Source: Streptomyces sabulosicollis
Lineage (GTDB): Bacteria > Actinomycetota > Actinomycetes > Streptomycetales > Streptomycetaceae
Direction of reading: 5' to 3'
Length of the DNA stretch: 42,335 nt
Assembly (NCBI RefSeq): GCF_016103465.1
Contig: NZ_JAEEAP010000025.1
Span: 1-42,335 of the forward strand
Positions 1 through 13,946 of this stretch are shown here, in pieces (positions within the stretch are counted from its first letter, which is position 1; the number at the start of each line of letters is the position of its first letter). Below the pieces are notes generated by a model that worked only from the letters and a program-made list of their open reading frames with translations, had not been told where the DNA came from and did not search any database. Made by a program: the position numbers and the translations under genes.

Positions 1-126
1 AGATGAGGGCTCCCACCCACTTGATGGGTTAAGGCTCCCAGTAGACGACTGGGTTGATAGGCCAGATATGGAAGCCGGGTGACCGGTGGAGTTGACTGGT
101 ACTAATAGGCCGAGGGCTTGTCCTCA
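1..126 (+). rRNA. 23S ribosomal RNA, 3' end (partial)
   Basis: The first 126 bases match the conserved 3' terminus of actinobacterial 23S rRNA, including the GACTGGTACTAATAGGCCGA stretch followed by GGGCTTGTCCTCA. The gene begins outside the window. The 3' boundary is set by family knowledge and may be off by a few bases. It is followed after about 80 bases by 5S rRNA, the usual 16S-23S-5S order. The 127-206 spacer has short complementary stretches (GTTGGTTC / GAACC types) that could form part of the processing stem, and I see no gene in it. Confidence 0.95.
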
Positions 127-206
127 GGTGCTCGCGTCCACTGTGTTGGTTCTGAAACAACGAACCGTGTGATCCCTGTGTCTGGGTCCGGTTTTGGTTT
201 CATAGT

Positions 207-325
207 GTTTCGGTGGTCATAGCGTTAGGGAAACGCCCGGTTACATTCCGAACCCGGAAGCTAAGCCTTTCAGCGCCGATGGTACTGCAGGGGGGACCCT
301 GTGGGAGAGTAGGACACCGCCGAAC
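207..325 (+). rRNA. 5S ribosomal RNA
   Basis: The sequence from GTTTCGGTGGTCATAGCG to ACACCGCCGAAC is a typical streptomycete 5S rRNA. It contains the conserved loop CCGAACCCGGAAGCTAAGCC and a closing helix formed by its two ends. Length is about 119 nt, and the exact 3' end is uncertain by one or two bases. It lies directly before a strong terminator, so it is the last gene of the rrn operon. Confidence 0.95.
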
Positions 326-336
326 AAATTTTGCAG

Positions 337-373
337 AGAGCCCTGCCGGGACTTCGGTCACCGGCAGGGCTCT
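337..373 (+). terminator. rrn operon terminator
   Basis: A perfect 13-bp inverted repeat, AGAGCCCTGCCGG (337-349) with CCGGCAGGGCTCT (361-373), is capped by GAC-TTCG-GTC in the loop. A pyrimidine-rich tract follows. It ends the 5S transcript, about 12 bases after the rRNA. Confidence 0.9.
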
Positions 374-421
374 TCTCTTGTTGTGCTGAGAGCCACTCGG
401 TGTTCATGTTGTCTGGGCACG

Positions 422-1129
422 ATGCCGCTCATGGGGACTCCTACGGATGAGCTGCTGCGTGAGTTGACCCGGGCGCGTGTGCGGCCGGGCGACGAGGTCA
501 TCGTGCCGTCCTACGGCACTCCCGAAGCCGCGGAAGCGGTGCTGCTGGCCGGTGCCAGGCCGGTGTTCGTGGACATCGACGCCCATACCTACTGCATAGA
601 CCCGGCCGCGGTGGCCGAGGCGCTGACGCCCAGGACCGCGGCCATCGTGGCCATTCACACCTTCGGACATCCCGCCGACATGGCGGCCCTCACCGAGCTC
701 GGCCAGCGGCACGGCGTGCTGGTGATCGGATACGGGGGTGCCGGCGAGCCCGCCGGGGAGATTCTGCGGCGGCAGGCCAACGCGGCCTATCTGGACGGAA
801 GGTTGCGGGGCGTCCTCACGCCGCCGGTCGCGCCCGGCGTGGAACACACCTATCAGCAATACGTCGTCCGGGTCCCCGGCAACGGTCGGCCGGACCGGGA
901 CGCCTTCGCCCGTACGCTGCGTTCTCGTGGCGTGGTATGCCATGTGCCCGTACAGACCCCCGCGCACCGCACCGCGCGCTTCCGGCGCGATCTGTGGCTC
1001 GCGGAGACCGAGCGCGCGGCCGATGAGTGCCTGGCGCTGCCCGTCGATCCGACCATGTCACGGCGGGAGTTGCAGCGCGTGGTCTCGGCCTGCAACGCGC
1101 TGGGCGGGCTGCTGCAGTCAGCCGCCTGA
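422..1129 (+). CDS. Shortened DegT/DnrJ/EryC1/StrS-type aminotransferase homologue lacking the PLP lysine region
   Basis: The 235-aa product aligns by eye with two separated parts of the DegT/DnrJ/EryC1/StrS sugar-aminotransferase fold. The first is the large-domain stretch RPGDEVIVPSYGTPEAAEAVL...ARPVFVDIDAHTYCIDPAAV. The second is the small-domain stretch RRQANAAYLDG...HTYQQYVVRVPG. Family members run about 370-400 aa. Here the N-terminal ~60 residues are missing. So is the segment after GVLVI, where the PLP-contacting Asp and the Schiff-base Lys normally sit; it is replaced by GYGGAGEPAGEIL. The protein therefore should not be a normal transaminase. The frame is open and codon use is normal, so it may be a retained non-enzymatic remnant. 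The start is uncertain: ATG 422 is chosen, with ATG 431 and GTG 383 as alternatives, and no clear Shine-Dalgarno is seen. Confidence 0.78.
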   Translation: MPLMGTPTDELLRELTRARVRPGDEVIVPSYGTPEAAEAVLLAGARPVFVDIDAHTYCIDPAAVAEALTPRTAAIVAIHTFGHPADMAALTELGQRHGVLVIGYGGAGEPAGEILRRQANAAYLDGRLRGVLTPPVAPGVEHTYQQYVVRVPGNGRPDRDAFARTLRSRGVVCHVPVQTPAHRTARFRRDLWLAETERAADECLALPVDPTMSRRELQRVVSACNALGGLLQSAA

Positions 1130-1168
1130 GCCACGGGGCGGGTGGTCGGGAGCGCACTCGAGTTCGGG

Positions 1169-1174
1169 TATGAT
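1169..1174 (+). promoter_or_regulatory. Probable -10 box of tRNA-Thr
   Basis: TATGAT lies 15 bases before the first tRNA base, in an AT-richer patch after the stop of the upstream gene. The expected -35 position (around 1146) has no good TTGACA match, so only the -10 element is supported. Confidence 0.45.
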
Positions 1175-1189
1175 CTATCTCGTCGACGC

Positions 1190-1262
1190 GCCCCAATAGC
1201 TCAGTCGGCAGAGCGTCTCCATGGTAAGGAGAAGGTCTACGGTTCGATTCCGTATTGGGGCT
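1190..1262 (+). tRNA. tRNA-Thr (anticodon GGT)
   Basis: A 73-nt cloverleaf can be drawn. The acceptor stem is GCCCCAA/TTGGGGC with discriminator T. The D arm is GCTC..GAGC. The anticodon stem is TCTCC/GGAGA with loop ATGGTAA, giving anticodon GGT (Thr, ACC/ACU codons). The T arm is TACGG-TTCGATT-CCGTA. The 3' CCA is not encoded (CTCCTG follows), as is common in Streptomyces. Confidence 0.96.
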
Positions 1263-1268
1263 CTCCTG

Positions 1269-1300
1269 CGAAGGCCCCCGCCAAGTGGCGGGGGCCTTCG
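1269..1300 (+). terminator. Terminator after tRNA-Thr, shared with the convergent PP2C gene
   Basis: A perfect 14-bp stem, CGAAGGCCCCCGCC / GGCGGGGGCCTTCG, closes an AAGT loop, starting 7 bases after the tRNA. It lies between tRNA-Thr and the 3' end of the convergent PP2C gene at 1344, so it could serve both strands. Confidence 0.85.
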
Positions 1301-1343
1301 TCATGTTCGGGCACGGCCTGGGCGCCCCGGCCGCCCGGCCGCC

Positions 1344-4016
1344 TCAGGAGTCGGCGGGCTCGGGCTCCGGGACGCGCATCGCCAGGATCGCCATGTCGTC
1401 CGAGGGCGGCTCCGCGGCGAAGCGCTCGACCGCTCGCAGCACCCGGGCGGCCACCGCGCCCGCCGTAAGGCCGGTGCAGGTCGTGAGGACGTCGATAAGG
1501 CCGTCGTCGCCGAGCATCCTGCTGCCCTCGCGCCGCTCCGTCACCCCGTCGGTGACGCACAGCAGCACATCGCCCGGGTCGAGCGTCACCGTCTGCTCGT
1601 ACAGTTCGAGGTCCTCCATGACGCCGAGCAGCGGCTGGGGCTCGGCCGCCGCCTCCACACTGCCGTCCTGGCGCAACCGGAGCGGCAGCGGGTGCCCGGC
1701 GCAGACGACCTTGAGGACGGCGCTCCCGTCGTGCTGCGGCCACAACTCGCCGTAGAGGAGGGTCAGGAAGCGGCTGCGGGCGCCCTCGTCGAGGATCGCC
1801 GCGTTGAGCCGCTCCAGGACCGCCGGGCCGCCGAAGCCCTCGCGGGCGAGCAGCCGCAGGGCGTGCCGGGCGAGTCCGGTGACCGCCGCGGCCTCAGGTC
1901 CGGTGCCGCAGACATCGCCGATGGCGAAGCCGTACGCCCCGTCGCGGATCGGGAACAGGTCGTAGAAGTCGCCACCGACCTCGTTGCCCTCGCCCGCCGC
2001 GCGGTAGATGACCTCGACCTCGACTCCGGGGACCTCGGGCTGCTCGGGCGGCAGCAGACTGCGCTGCAGGGACTGGCTGATGGCGGTGCGCTCCGAGTAG
2101 AGCCGCGCGTTGTCCAGCGCGAGCGCGGCCCGGCGGGAGAGGTCCTCGGCCAGCTCCAGGTTCTCCTGGCGGAAGTGCTCGTCGGTGGGCTTGCCGAGGA
2201 TGAGCATGCCGATGACGCGGTTGCGGGCCACCAGGGGCAGCACGACGGTCTCCCCGCCGACCGCGGAGGCCGTGGCGAGCGAGGCGCCGGGGCCGGAGGA
2301 GGGGCGGGCGGAGTCGCCGAGGCTGAGGCTGCGCAGCGAGGTGCGCAGGGCGGCGGCGTGGGCCGCGTCATAGGGGCCGGACCAGCTGCGGGCGCCGCCG
2401 GTGGGGACCTGCTCCGGTGGGTCGATCTTCATGAGCAGGGCCTTGAGCCCGTCGATGCGGTCCTCGTCCTCATGCAGGACGTACGACAGCTCGGGGTCGG
2501 ACGCCTGGTCGGCGACCGTATAGACGGCGCACCAACTGGCCAGCGTGGGCACCGTCATCTGGGCCATGAGGGCCAGTGTCTGATCGCGGTCCAGGGTGCC
2601 CGCGAGGAGGTCGGACGCCTCGACGAGGAAGGACAGGGAGCCGCGGCGCAGCCGCTCCAGCTCGGTGAGGCGGGCGCGCTCGACGGCGAGGGCGATGCGG
2701 TCGGCGGCGAACTGCAGCCGCAGGGCCTCTTCGTTGCTGTAACGGGCGGGGGACTCGGCGGCGACGCCGAGCGAGCCGGTGAGCCGGCCCTCGACCTTCA
2801 GCGGGACGGTGACCACGGAGCGCATGCCCGTGTTCACCAGCAGGGGAACGGCGCCGGGCACCGCGGACAGGTCCTCGTGGACGGCGGGCATCCGGGCCGA
2901 GCCGTAGCGCCCGGTGCCCGCTTCGACGGGGACGCGGGCGAAGCGCTGGCGGGCGGAGGGCAGCCCGGTGGAGGCGCGGACCTCCAGCTCGGTCTCGTCG
3001 TCGGTGGCGAGCAGCAGGTAGGCGGCGTCGCCGTCGAGCATGTCGCGGGCCCGCTCGACGGTGCGCTGGAGCAGTCCGTCGAGGTCGTCGGGGGCCGGGG
3101 AGCCGATGAAGACCTCGAAGGCGTCGGTGGCCGGGCCCCGCTCGGCGGTGTCGGCGGTGTCGGCGTTCGTACCGCGCATCGGGCTCTGCAGCACGGCGCG
3201 CTCACGGTCGCGCACCAGCAGACAGACGGTGGACGGCTCGCCCTCGGCGTCGCGGATGCGCAGATGGGAGGCGTAGACGGGGGAGACCCGGCCGTCGGCG
3301 CCGCGGATACCGTACGACCCCTCCCAGCGGGAGAGCAGCAGCGCCTCGGCGACGCCGGTGCCGGTGCCGGGGGTGTGCGGCCAGGCCGCGAGGTCGGTGA
3401 GCGGCTTGCCGATGATCTGCTCCGGCTGGTAACCGAACAGCTCCTGAGCGTCGTCGTTCCAGGCGCTGATCAGTCCGCCGCTGTCGACCTGGACGACCCC
3501 GACCCGGACCCGGGAGTCGGCGATGGGCAGCGCGCTGGAGGGCAGGGCGGGCCCGGCGGCCCGGGTGCCGGCCGGGCGGTCGGGGAAGTCGAGCTGGAAC
3601 CAGATGTGCTTGTGGGTCGCGGTGTACTCGACGCCCCAGCGGGCGGCGAGCGCCGCGCACAGCAGCAGTCCGCGGCCGCCCTCGCGGTCGGGGTGCCCGA
3701 AGTGGTGGCCGCCGTTGCTCTGCAGCGGGACCTCGCGCTCGGGGTAGCGGTCGGCGACCTCGACGCGCACGCCGGTATCGGCGCGGATGCAGACCACATC
3801 GGCGGTGGTACCGGCGTGCACCACCGCGTTGGTGACGAGTTCGCTGGTCAGGACGACGGCGTCGTCCACGATGTCGGTGAGGCCCCACCCCTGCAGGGTG
3901 TCCCGGACAAAGGTGCGGGCGGCGGCGACCGAGCGTCCCACCGGCTCGAAGGTGGCGGCTGCCCGCGCGGTGATCACAGGTCTCCTCATAAGTGTCTCGG
4001 CGAACTGCTCACCCAT
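1344..4016 (-). CDS. osaC: OsaC-like multidomain regulator: RsbW-type ATPase, PAS, GAF and PP2C (SpoIIE) phosphatase
   Basis: This 890-aa cytosolic protein has four recognisable parts. Residues ~20-140 are an RsbW/SpoIIAB-type HATPase with N-box ELVTNAVVHAG (N63) and a GGRGL G-box. Residues ~165-290 are a PAS domain (ISAWNDDAQELFGYQPEQIIGKPL). Two GAF regions lie at ~305-450 and ~465-640. Residues ~660-885 are a SpoIIE/PP2C phosphatase with GGDFYD (D683, D686), GDVCGTGPEAA (D701) and CVTDGVTE. The architecture matches S. coelicolor OsaC, which is known to act on the sigma-B osmotic-stress switch. The gene is divergent from the osaA-like kinase, the expected arrangement. The start is supported by GGAGGGG 9 nt upstream of ATG 4016; an internal ATG at 3989 has no such site. 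The anti-sigma partner is inferred from the family, not seen here. Confidence 0.88.
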   Translation of the reverse strand: MGEQFAETLMRRPVITARAAATFEPVGRSVAAARTFVRDTLQGWGLTDIVDDAVVLTSELVTNAVVHAGTTADVVCIRADTGVRVEVADRYPEREVPLQSNGGHHFGHPDREGGRGLLLCAALAARWGVEYTATHKHIWFQLDFPDRPAGTRAAGPALPSSALPIADSRVRVGVVQVDSGGLISAWNDDAQELFGYQPEQIIGKPLTDLAAWPHTPGTGTGVAEALLLSRWEGSYGIRGADGRVSPVYASHLRIRDAEGEPSTVCLLVRDRERAVLQSPMRGTNADTADTAERGPATDAFEVFIGSPAPDDLDGLLQRTVERARDMLDGDAAYLLLATDDETELEVRASTGLPSARQRFARVPVEAGTGRYGSARMPAVHEDLSAVPGAVPLLVNTGMRSVVTVPLKVEGRLTGSLGVAAESPARYSNEEALRLQFAADRIALAVERARLTELERLRRGSLSFLVEASDLLAGTLDRDQTLALMAQMTVPTLASWCAVYTVADQASDPELSYVLHEDEDRIDGLKALLMKIDPPEQVPTGGARSWSGPYDAAHAAALRTSLRSLSLGDSARPSSGPGASLATASAVGGETVVLPLVARNRVIGMLILGKPTDEHFRQENLELAEDLSRRAALALDNARLYSERTAISQSLQRSLLPPEQPEVPGVEVEVIYRAAGEGNEVGGDFYDLFPIRDGAYGFAIGDVCGTGPEAAAVTGLARHALRLLAREGFGGPAVLERLNAAILDEGARSRFLTLLYGELWPQHDGSAVLKVVCAGHPLPLRLRQDGSVEAAAEPQPLLGVMEDLELYEQTVTLDPGDVLLCVTDGVTERREGSRMLGDDGLIDVLTTCTGLTAGAVAARVLRAVERFAAEPPSDDMAILAMRVPEPEPADS

Positions 4017-4227
4017 GTCGCAGCGCCCCTCCGATGCCCTGGCCGGTTGCCAGGTTACTTACCATCGATGGCCTCGCGAATGCCGGTCGGCCTCGATTCC
4101 ACCCAGAGGTGCCCTCGGCGGTGTGGGATGCTGCCGAACTGTTATGGCCTGGTTGGGGCATGGTGAAACACTGGGGAAGCTGGAAGAAGAACCCGACGAG
4201 GACGGTCAACCCTGCGGGAGGGACACG

Positions 4228-9798
<5,571 letters not shown>

Positions 9799-9854
9799 CC
9801 CGAGGTACGCGTGGGACGGCCGTGGTGTTGACTGAGTGTCGCCGAACACGTGTG

Positions 9855-9898
9855 GGAACGCGGTATTCGGGGAACCTTCTGGTCTCCCACCGCGTTTC
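9855..9898 (+). terminator. Long stem-loop between osaA- and osaB-like genes
   Basis: AACGCGGT (9857-9864) pairs with ACCGCGTT (9889-9896) and can be extended by two pairs. An inner stem GGGGAACC/GGTCTCCC closes a TTCT loop, leaving a 4-nt bulge. It could be an intercistronic terminator, attenuator or RNA-stabilising element. No T-run follows, so the terminator call is tentative. The 274-base gap 9799-10072 otherwise holds only this stem and the palindrome at 10021. Confidence 0.45.
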
Positions 9899-10020
9899 TG
9901 CTACGTGCATAGTGACATCGCGGTGACAGGGTGTGGCGAACAGCGGGGTGCGGCTACCATGACCGGCACAAGGACGGGCGGCGCAAGGGAGTCGTCCCCT
10001 GGGGCGGCGCCCGGTGCTTC

Positions 10021-10041
10021 CCCCAGCTCTGCGAGCTGGGG
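10021..10041. repeat. Short palindromic repeat (CCCCAGCTC-TGC-GAGCTGGGG)
   Basis: A perfect 9-bp stem with a 3-nt loop, flanked by CTTC and AGACCCC. I recall near-identical hairpins scattered between genes in many Streptomyces genomes, but could not count copies here. It lies 32 bases before the chosen osaB-like start, and inside the frame if the upstream ATG 9959 were used. Confidence 0.6.
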
Positions 10042-10072
10042 AGACCCCAAGCCGGGACGAGGAGGACGGGGC

Positions 10073-10750
10073 ATGGTGCAGAAGGCCAAGATCCTCCTGG
10101 TCGATGACCGGCCGGAGAATCTGCTGGCGCTGGAGGCCATTCTCTCCGCGCTCGATCAGACCCTGGTGCGGGCATCGTCAGGGGAGGAAGCGCTCAAGGC
10201 GCTGCTGACGGACGACTTCGCGGTGATTCTGCTGGACGTCCAGATGCCGGGCATGGACGGATTCGAGACCGCGGCGCACATCAAGCGCCGGGAGCGGACC
10301 CGCGACATCCCGATCATCTTTCTCACGGCGATCAACCACGGCCCGCACCACACCTTCCGGGGCTATGCGGCCGGTGCGGTGGACTACATCTCCAAACCCT
10401 TCGACCCGTGGGTGCTCAGAGCCAAGGTCTCGGTCTTCGTGGATCTGTACATGAAGAACTGCCAGCTGCGGGAGCAGGCGTCGCTGCTGCGGCTGCAGTT
10501 GGAGGGCGGCCAGCCCGCCGCCGGGGAGGCCAAGGAGTCGGCGGGGCTGCTCGCCGAGCTGTCCGCGCGGCTCGCCGCCGTCGAGGAGCAGGCCGAGGCG
10601 CTGTCCAAGCAGCTGGACGAGTCGGCCGACGCCGCCGCCGTGGCCACCGCGGCCCACCTGGAGCGCAAGCTGACCGGACTGCGGCGGGCGCTGGACGCGC
10701 TGGAGCCGGGTGCGGGCAGCGGGGCCGGCCAGGTCCCCTCGCAGAACTGA
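10073..10750 (+). CDS. osaB: OsaB-like response regulator, receiver plus coiled coil, no DNA-binding domain
   Basis: The 225-aa product begins with a receiver domain (residues ~4-125): acidic pair D11-D12, phospho-acceptor D55 in VILLDVQMPGMDG, Thr in FLTA, and K108 in YISKPFD. The remainder (~125-225) is Ala/Glu/Leu-rich and heptad-like (LSARLAAVEEQAEALSKQLDE), predicted coiled coil rather than a winged helix. Output is therefore probably through protein contacts. In S. coelicolor OsaB is the cognate regulator of OsaA and is needed for aerial growth under high osmolarity. The ATG at 10073 follows GAGGACGGGGC. An in-frame ATG at 9959 would add 38 low-complexity residues and translate through the palindrome, so it is less likely. 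Confidence 0.88.
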   Translation: MVQKAKILLVDDRPENLLALEAILSALDQTLVRASSGEEALKALLTDDFAVILLDVQMPGMDGFETAAHIKRRERTRDIPIIFLTAINHGPHHTFRGYAAGAVDYISKPFDPWVLRAKVSVFVDLYMKNCQLREQASLLRLQLEGGQPAAGEAKESAGLLAELSARLAAVEEQAEALSKQLDESADAAAVATAAHLERKLTGLRRALDALEPGAGSGAGQVPSQN

Positions 10751-10773
10751 TCCGCCGCCCCGCCGTCACCGTC

Positions 10774-10795
10774 GGCCGGTCATCGCCGACCGGTC
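10774..10795 (+). terminator. Possible terminator of osaB-like gene
   Basis: CCGGTC (10776-10781) and GACCGG (10788-10793) form a 6-bp stem around ATCGCC, extendable by a G-T and a G-C pair. It starts 24 bases after the stop. There is no T-run, so confidence is limited. Confidence 0.4.
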
Positions 10796-10925
10796 ACCCG
10801 CATGTTGACGCGCCGTCACGGCCGTCTCACCGCCTCGTCGGCGCAGCGGCACCGGTGTGACGTCAGTGGTGGCTGATCCCCCGCCATGCGTGCTCCGTAC
10901 GGCGGACGCGGGTAATCTCGCCTCC

Positions 10926-13757
10926 ATGGCCTCTCGTACGTCCGGCAAGGGTTCCCAGAGCGCGGCGGGCACCTCGAAGAAGCGCGCCGGGCAGTCCGGA
11001 GGCGCGGCGAAGAAGGCGGTCGCCAAGAAGGCGCCCGCGAAGAAGGCACCCGCCAAGAAGTCCGCCGCGCCCGCGAAGAAGGCGGCGTCCAAGAAGGCGG
11101 CGGCCAAGGCGGCGCCCCCGCCCGCCCCGAATCCCACCAGCGGCGTCTTCCGCATCGTGCGCGCCGTGTGGATGGGCATGGCGCACGGCCTCGCGGCGAT
11201 GTTCCGCGGCATAGGACGCGGCGCCAAGGGACTCGACCCGGCCCACCGCAAGGACGGCAGCGCCCTGCTGCTGTTCGCCCTGGCCCTGATCGTCGCGGCG
11301 GGCACCTGGTCCAATCTGGACGGGCCGGTCGGCAGGCTGGTCGAAATGCTGGTCACCGGCGCCTTCGGCCGGCTCGACCTGGTGGCGCCGATACTGCTGG
11401 GCACGATCGCCGTCCGGCTGATCCTCCACCCGGAGCGGCCGGAGGCCAACGGGCGGATCGTCATCGGCCTCTCGGCGCTCGTCATCGGCGTCCTGGGGCA
11501 GGTGCACATCGCCTGCGGCGCCCCGGGGCGTGGCCAGGGCACCGAGGCGATACAGGACGCGGGCGGTCTGATCGGCTGGGCCGTCTCCCGGCCGCTGATC
11601 TACCTGATGGGCGACGTGCTGGCCGTACCGCTGCTGGTGCTGCTCACCGTCTTCGGGCTGCTGGTGGTCACCGCCACGCCGGTCGCCGCCATTCCGCAGC
11701 GGTTGCGGCAGCTGGGCGTCCGGCTCGGCCTGGTGCGGGACCACGAGGACGCGTACGCGTCGGGGGCCGGGTACGACGCGGCGGAGTACGCCGACGAATG
11801 GCGTGAGACGCCCGCCAGGCGGCCTCGCGGAACCTCGCTCGCCAAAGAGGACCCGGACGGTGCCGGAGGCCCGGAGCGGGCCGAGGAGGAGGCGCTGCGC
11901 AAGCGCCGGCGCTCGCGCCGCTCGTCGGCCGCCCAACCGCCGCTCGACCGGCCCCTGGACGCGGTGGACGTGGCGGCCGCTGCCGCCGCCTCGCTGGACG
12001 GCGCGGTGCTGCACGGTGTCCAGCCCTCGCCGCTCGTCGCCGGGCTCAGCAACGGGATCTCGGGCGAGCGCGAGGACGGTGCCCCCGGCGGCGGGGTGCC
12101 GGGCGCGCGCGATGCCGGTAAGGAGCCCGGGAAGGGCGGCGCCAGGGGCGGGGCGGCCGGGAAGGGCCGTACGGACGCGGCCGACGAGGCGGACACGGCC
12201 CAGGTCCCCGACCTCACCCGGCCCGCGGCCGAGGCCGGCGAGCCGCTGCCGCCGCGCGCCGAGCAGCTCCAGCTCTCCGGCGACATCACCTACTCCCTGC
12301 CCTCGCTCGAGCTGCTGGAGCGCGGCGGCCCCGGCAAGACGCGCAGCGCGGCCAACGACGCGGTCGTGGACTCGCTGACGAAGGTGTTCACGGAGTTCAA
12401 GGTGGACGCCGCCGTCACCGGCTTCACCCGCGGCCCGACGGTCACCCGCTACGAGGTGGAACTGGGCCCGGCCGTCAAGGTCGAGCGGATCACCGCGCTG
12501 ACCAAGAACATCGCGTACGCGGTCGCCAGCCCCGATGTTCGTATCATCAGCCCGATCCCCGGCAAGTCGGCCGTGGGCATCGAAATCCCCAACAGCGACC
12601 GCGAGATGGTCAACCTGGGCGATGTGCTGCGTTCGGCGGACTCCGTCGGCGACGACCACCCCATGCTGGTCGGGCTGGGCAAGGACGTCGAGGGCGGCTA
12701 TGTGGCGGCCAATCTGGCCACCATGCCGCACGTGCTGGTGGCGGGCGCGACCGGTTCCGGCAAGTCGTCCTGCATCAACTGCCTGATCACATCGATCATG
12801 GTCCGGGCCACGCCGGACGACGTACGGATGGTGCTGGTCGACCCCAAGCGCGTGGAGCTGACCGCCTACGAGGGCATTCCGCATCTGATCACACCGATCA
12901 TCACCAACCCCAAGCGCGCCGCCGAGGCGCTGCAATGGGTCGTGCGGGAGATGGATCTTCGCTATGACGACCTCGCGGCCTACGGCTTCCGCCATATCGA
13001 CGACTTCAACGCGGCGGTCCGCAAGGGGAAGGTGAAGGAGCCGGAGGGGAGTGAGCGGGAGCTCAAGCCCTACCCGTATCTGCTGGTGATCGTCGATGAG
13101 CTGGCCGATCTGATGATGGTCGCACCGCGGGACGTCGAGGACTCGATCGTGCGGATCACCCAGCTGGCGCGCGCGGCCGGAATCCACCTGGTGCTGGCCA
13201 CCCAGCGGCCCTCCGTGGACGTCGTCACCGGTCTGATCAAGGCCAACGTGCCCTCACGACTCGCCTTCGCCACCTCCTCGCTGGCCGACAGCCGCGTCAT
13301 CCTGGACCAGCCCGGTGCCGAGAAGCTGATCGGCAAGGGCGACGGGCTCTTCCTGCCGATGGGCGCGAACAAGCCCGTCCGGATGCAGGGCGCCTATGTC
13401 ACCGAGTCCGAGGTCGAGGCGGTCGTCGCGCACTGCAAGGAGCAGATGGCACCGGTCTTCCGCGACGACGTGACGGTCGGGACGTCGAAGAAGAAGGAGA
13501 TCGACGAGGAGATCGGCGATGATCTCGATCTGCTCTGCCAGGCCGCTGAACTGGTGGTTTCCACCCAGTTCGGCTCGACGTCGATGCTGCAGCGCAAGCT
13601 GCGGGTGGGCTTCGCCAAGGCGGGGCGGCTGATGGATCTCATGGAGTCCCGGAACATCGTCGGCCCGAGCGAGGGCTCCAAGGCGCGCGATGTGCTCGTC
13701 AAGCCGGATGAATTGGATGGCGTGCTCGACGTGATCCGCGGTAAGGCTCACTCATAA
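10926..13757 (+). CDS. ftsK: DNA translocase FtsK/SpoIIIE
   Basis: The 943-aa product is a septal DNA pump that clears chromosomes from closing septa, including sporulation septa. A Lys/Ala/Pro-rich N-terminus (residues 1-70, AKKAPAKK repeats) precedes hydrophobic segments at ~112-128, 150-168, 177-195 and 230-256. A low-complexity linker runs to ~450. The RecA-like motor has Walker A GATGSGKS (607-614, K613) and Walker B LLVIVDELAD. The C-terminal winged-helix gamma domain (ELVVSTQFGSTSMLQRKLRVG) reads KOPS-type sequences. The ATG at 10926 has no Shine-Dalgarno, but TAATCT ends 7 nt before it, suggesting leaderless translation. The in-frame GTG at 10857 adds 23 residues not typical of the family. 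Confidence 0.95.
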   Translation: MASRTSGKGSQSAAGTSKKRAGQSGGAAKKAVAKKAPAKKAPAKKSAAPAKKAASKKAAAKAAPPPAPNPTSGVFRIVRAVWMGMAHGLAAMFRGIGRGAKGLDPAHRKDGSALLLFALALIVAAGTWSNLDGPVGRLVEMLVTGAFGRLDLVAPILLGTIAVRLILHPERPEANGRIVIGLSALVIGVLGQVHIACGAPGRGQGTEAIQDAGGLIGWAVSRPLIYLMGDVLAVPLLVLLTVFGLLVVTATPVAAIPQRLRQLGVRLGLVRDHEDAYASGAGYDAAEYADEWRETPARRPRGTSLAKEDPDGAGGPERAEEEALRKRRRSRRSSAAQPPLDRPLDAVDVAAAAAASLDGAVLHGVQPSPLVAGLSNGISGEREDGAPGGGVPGARDAGKEPGKGGARGGAAGKGRTDAADEADTAQVPDLTRPAAEAGEPLPPRAEQLQLSGDITYSLPSLELLERGGPGKTRSAANDAVVDSLTKVFTEFKVDAAVTGFTRGPTVTRYEVELGPAVKVERITALTKNIAYAVASPDVRIISPIPGKSAVGIEIPNSDREMVNLGDVLRSADSVGDDHPMLVGLGKDVEGGYVAANLATMPHVLVAGATGSGKSSCINCLITSIMVRATPDDVRMVLVDPKRVELTAYEGIPHLITPIITNPKRAAEALQWVVREMDLRYDDLAAYGFRHIDDFNAAVRKGKVKEPEGSERELKPYPYLLVIVDELADLMMVAPRDVEDSIVRITQLARAAGIHLVLATQRPSVDVVTGLIKANVPSRLAFATSSLADSRVILDQPGAEKLIGKGDGLFLPMGANKPVRMQGAYVTESEVEAVVAHCKEQMAPVFRDDVTVGTSKKKEIDEEIGDDLDLLCQAAELVVSTQFGSTSMLQRKLRVGFAKAGRLMDLMESRNIVGPSEGSKARDVLVKPDELDGVLDVIRGKAHS

Positions 13758-13773
13758 GGGTTTGGCGGGCAAC

Positions 13774-13792
13774 CGTTTCCCCTACCGAAACG
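13774..13792 (+). terminator. Small hairpin after ftsK
   Basis: CGTTTC and GAAACG pair around CCCTACC, 17 bases after the ftsK stop. The stem is only 6 bp and no T-run follows, so this may be a weak terminator or incidental. Confidence 0.3.
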
Positions 13793-13946
13793 TCAAGTTG
13801 AGGGAGGTGGCGGAGTGAGACCCCAGAATCGTGATCGAACGGCAATCCCGATGGCGGACAAACTCCGTCCTCCCGCTTGCCCGACCCTTTCGCTCCACCC
13901 CTAGACTGAACCTCCAGCAGGTGGCTCACGCTCGAAAGGCGCCCCC

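Noticed and set aside
1221-4166. Plus-strand open frame (981 codons) through the PP2C gene and the tRNA
   Set aside because: Low-complexity translation, no RBS, overlaps tRNA and terminator; shadow of the osaC-like gene.
10863-13187. Minus-strand open frame (774 codons) opposite ftsK
   Set aside because: Arg/Gly/Asp-rich shadow with no domain; ftsK motifs are intact on the other strand.
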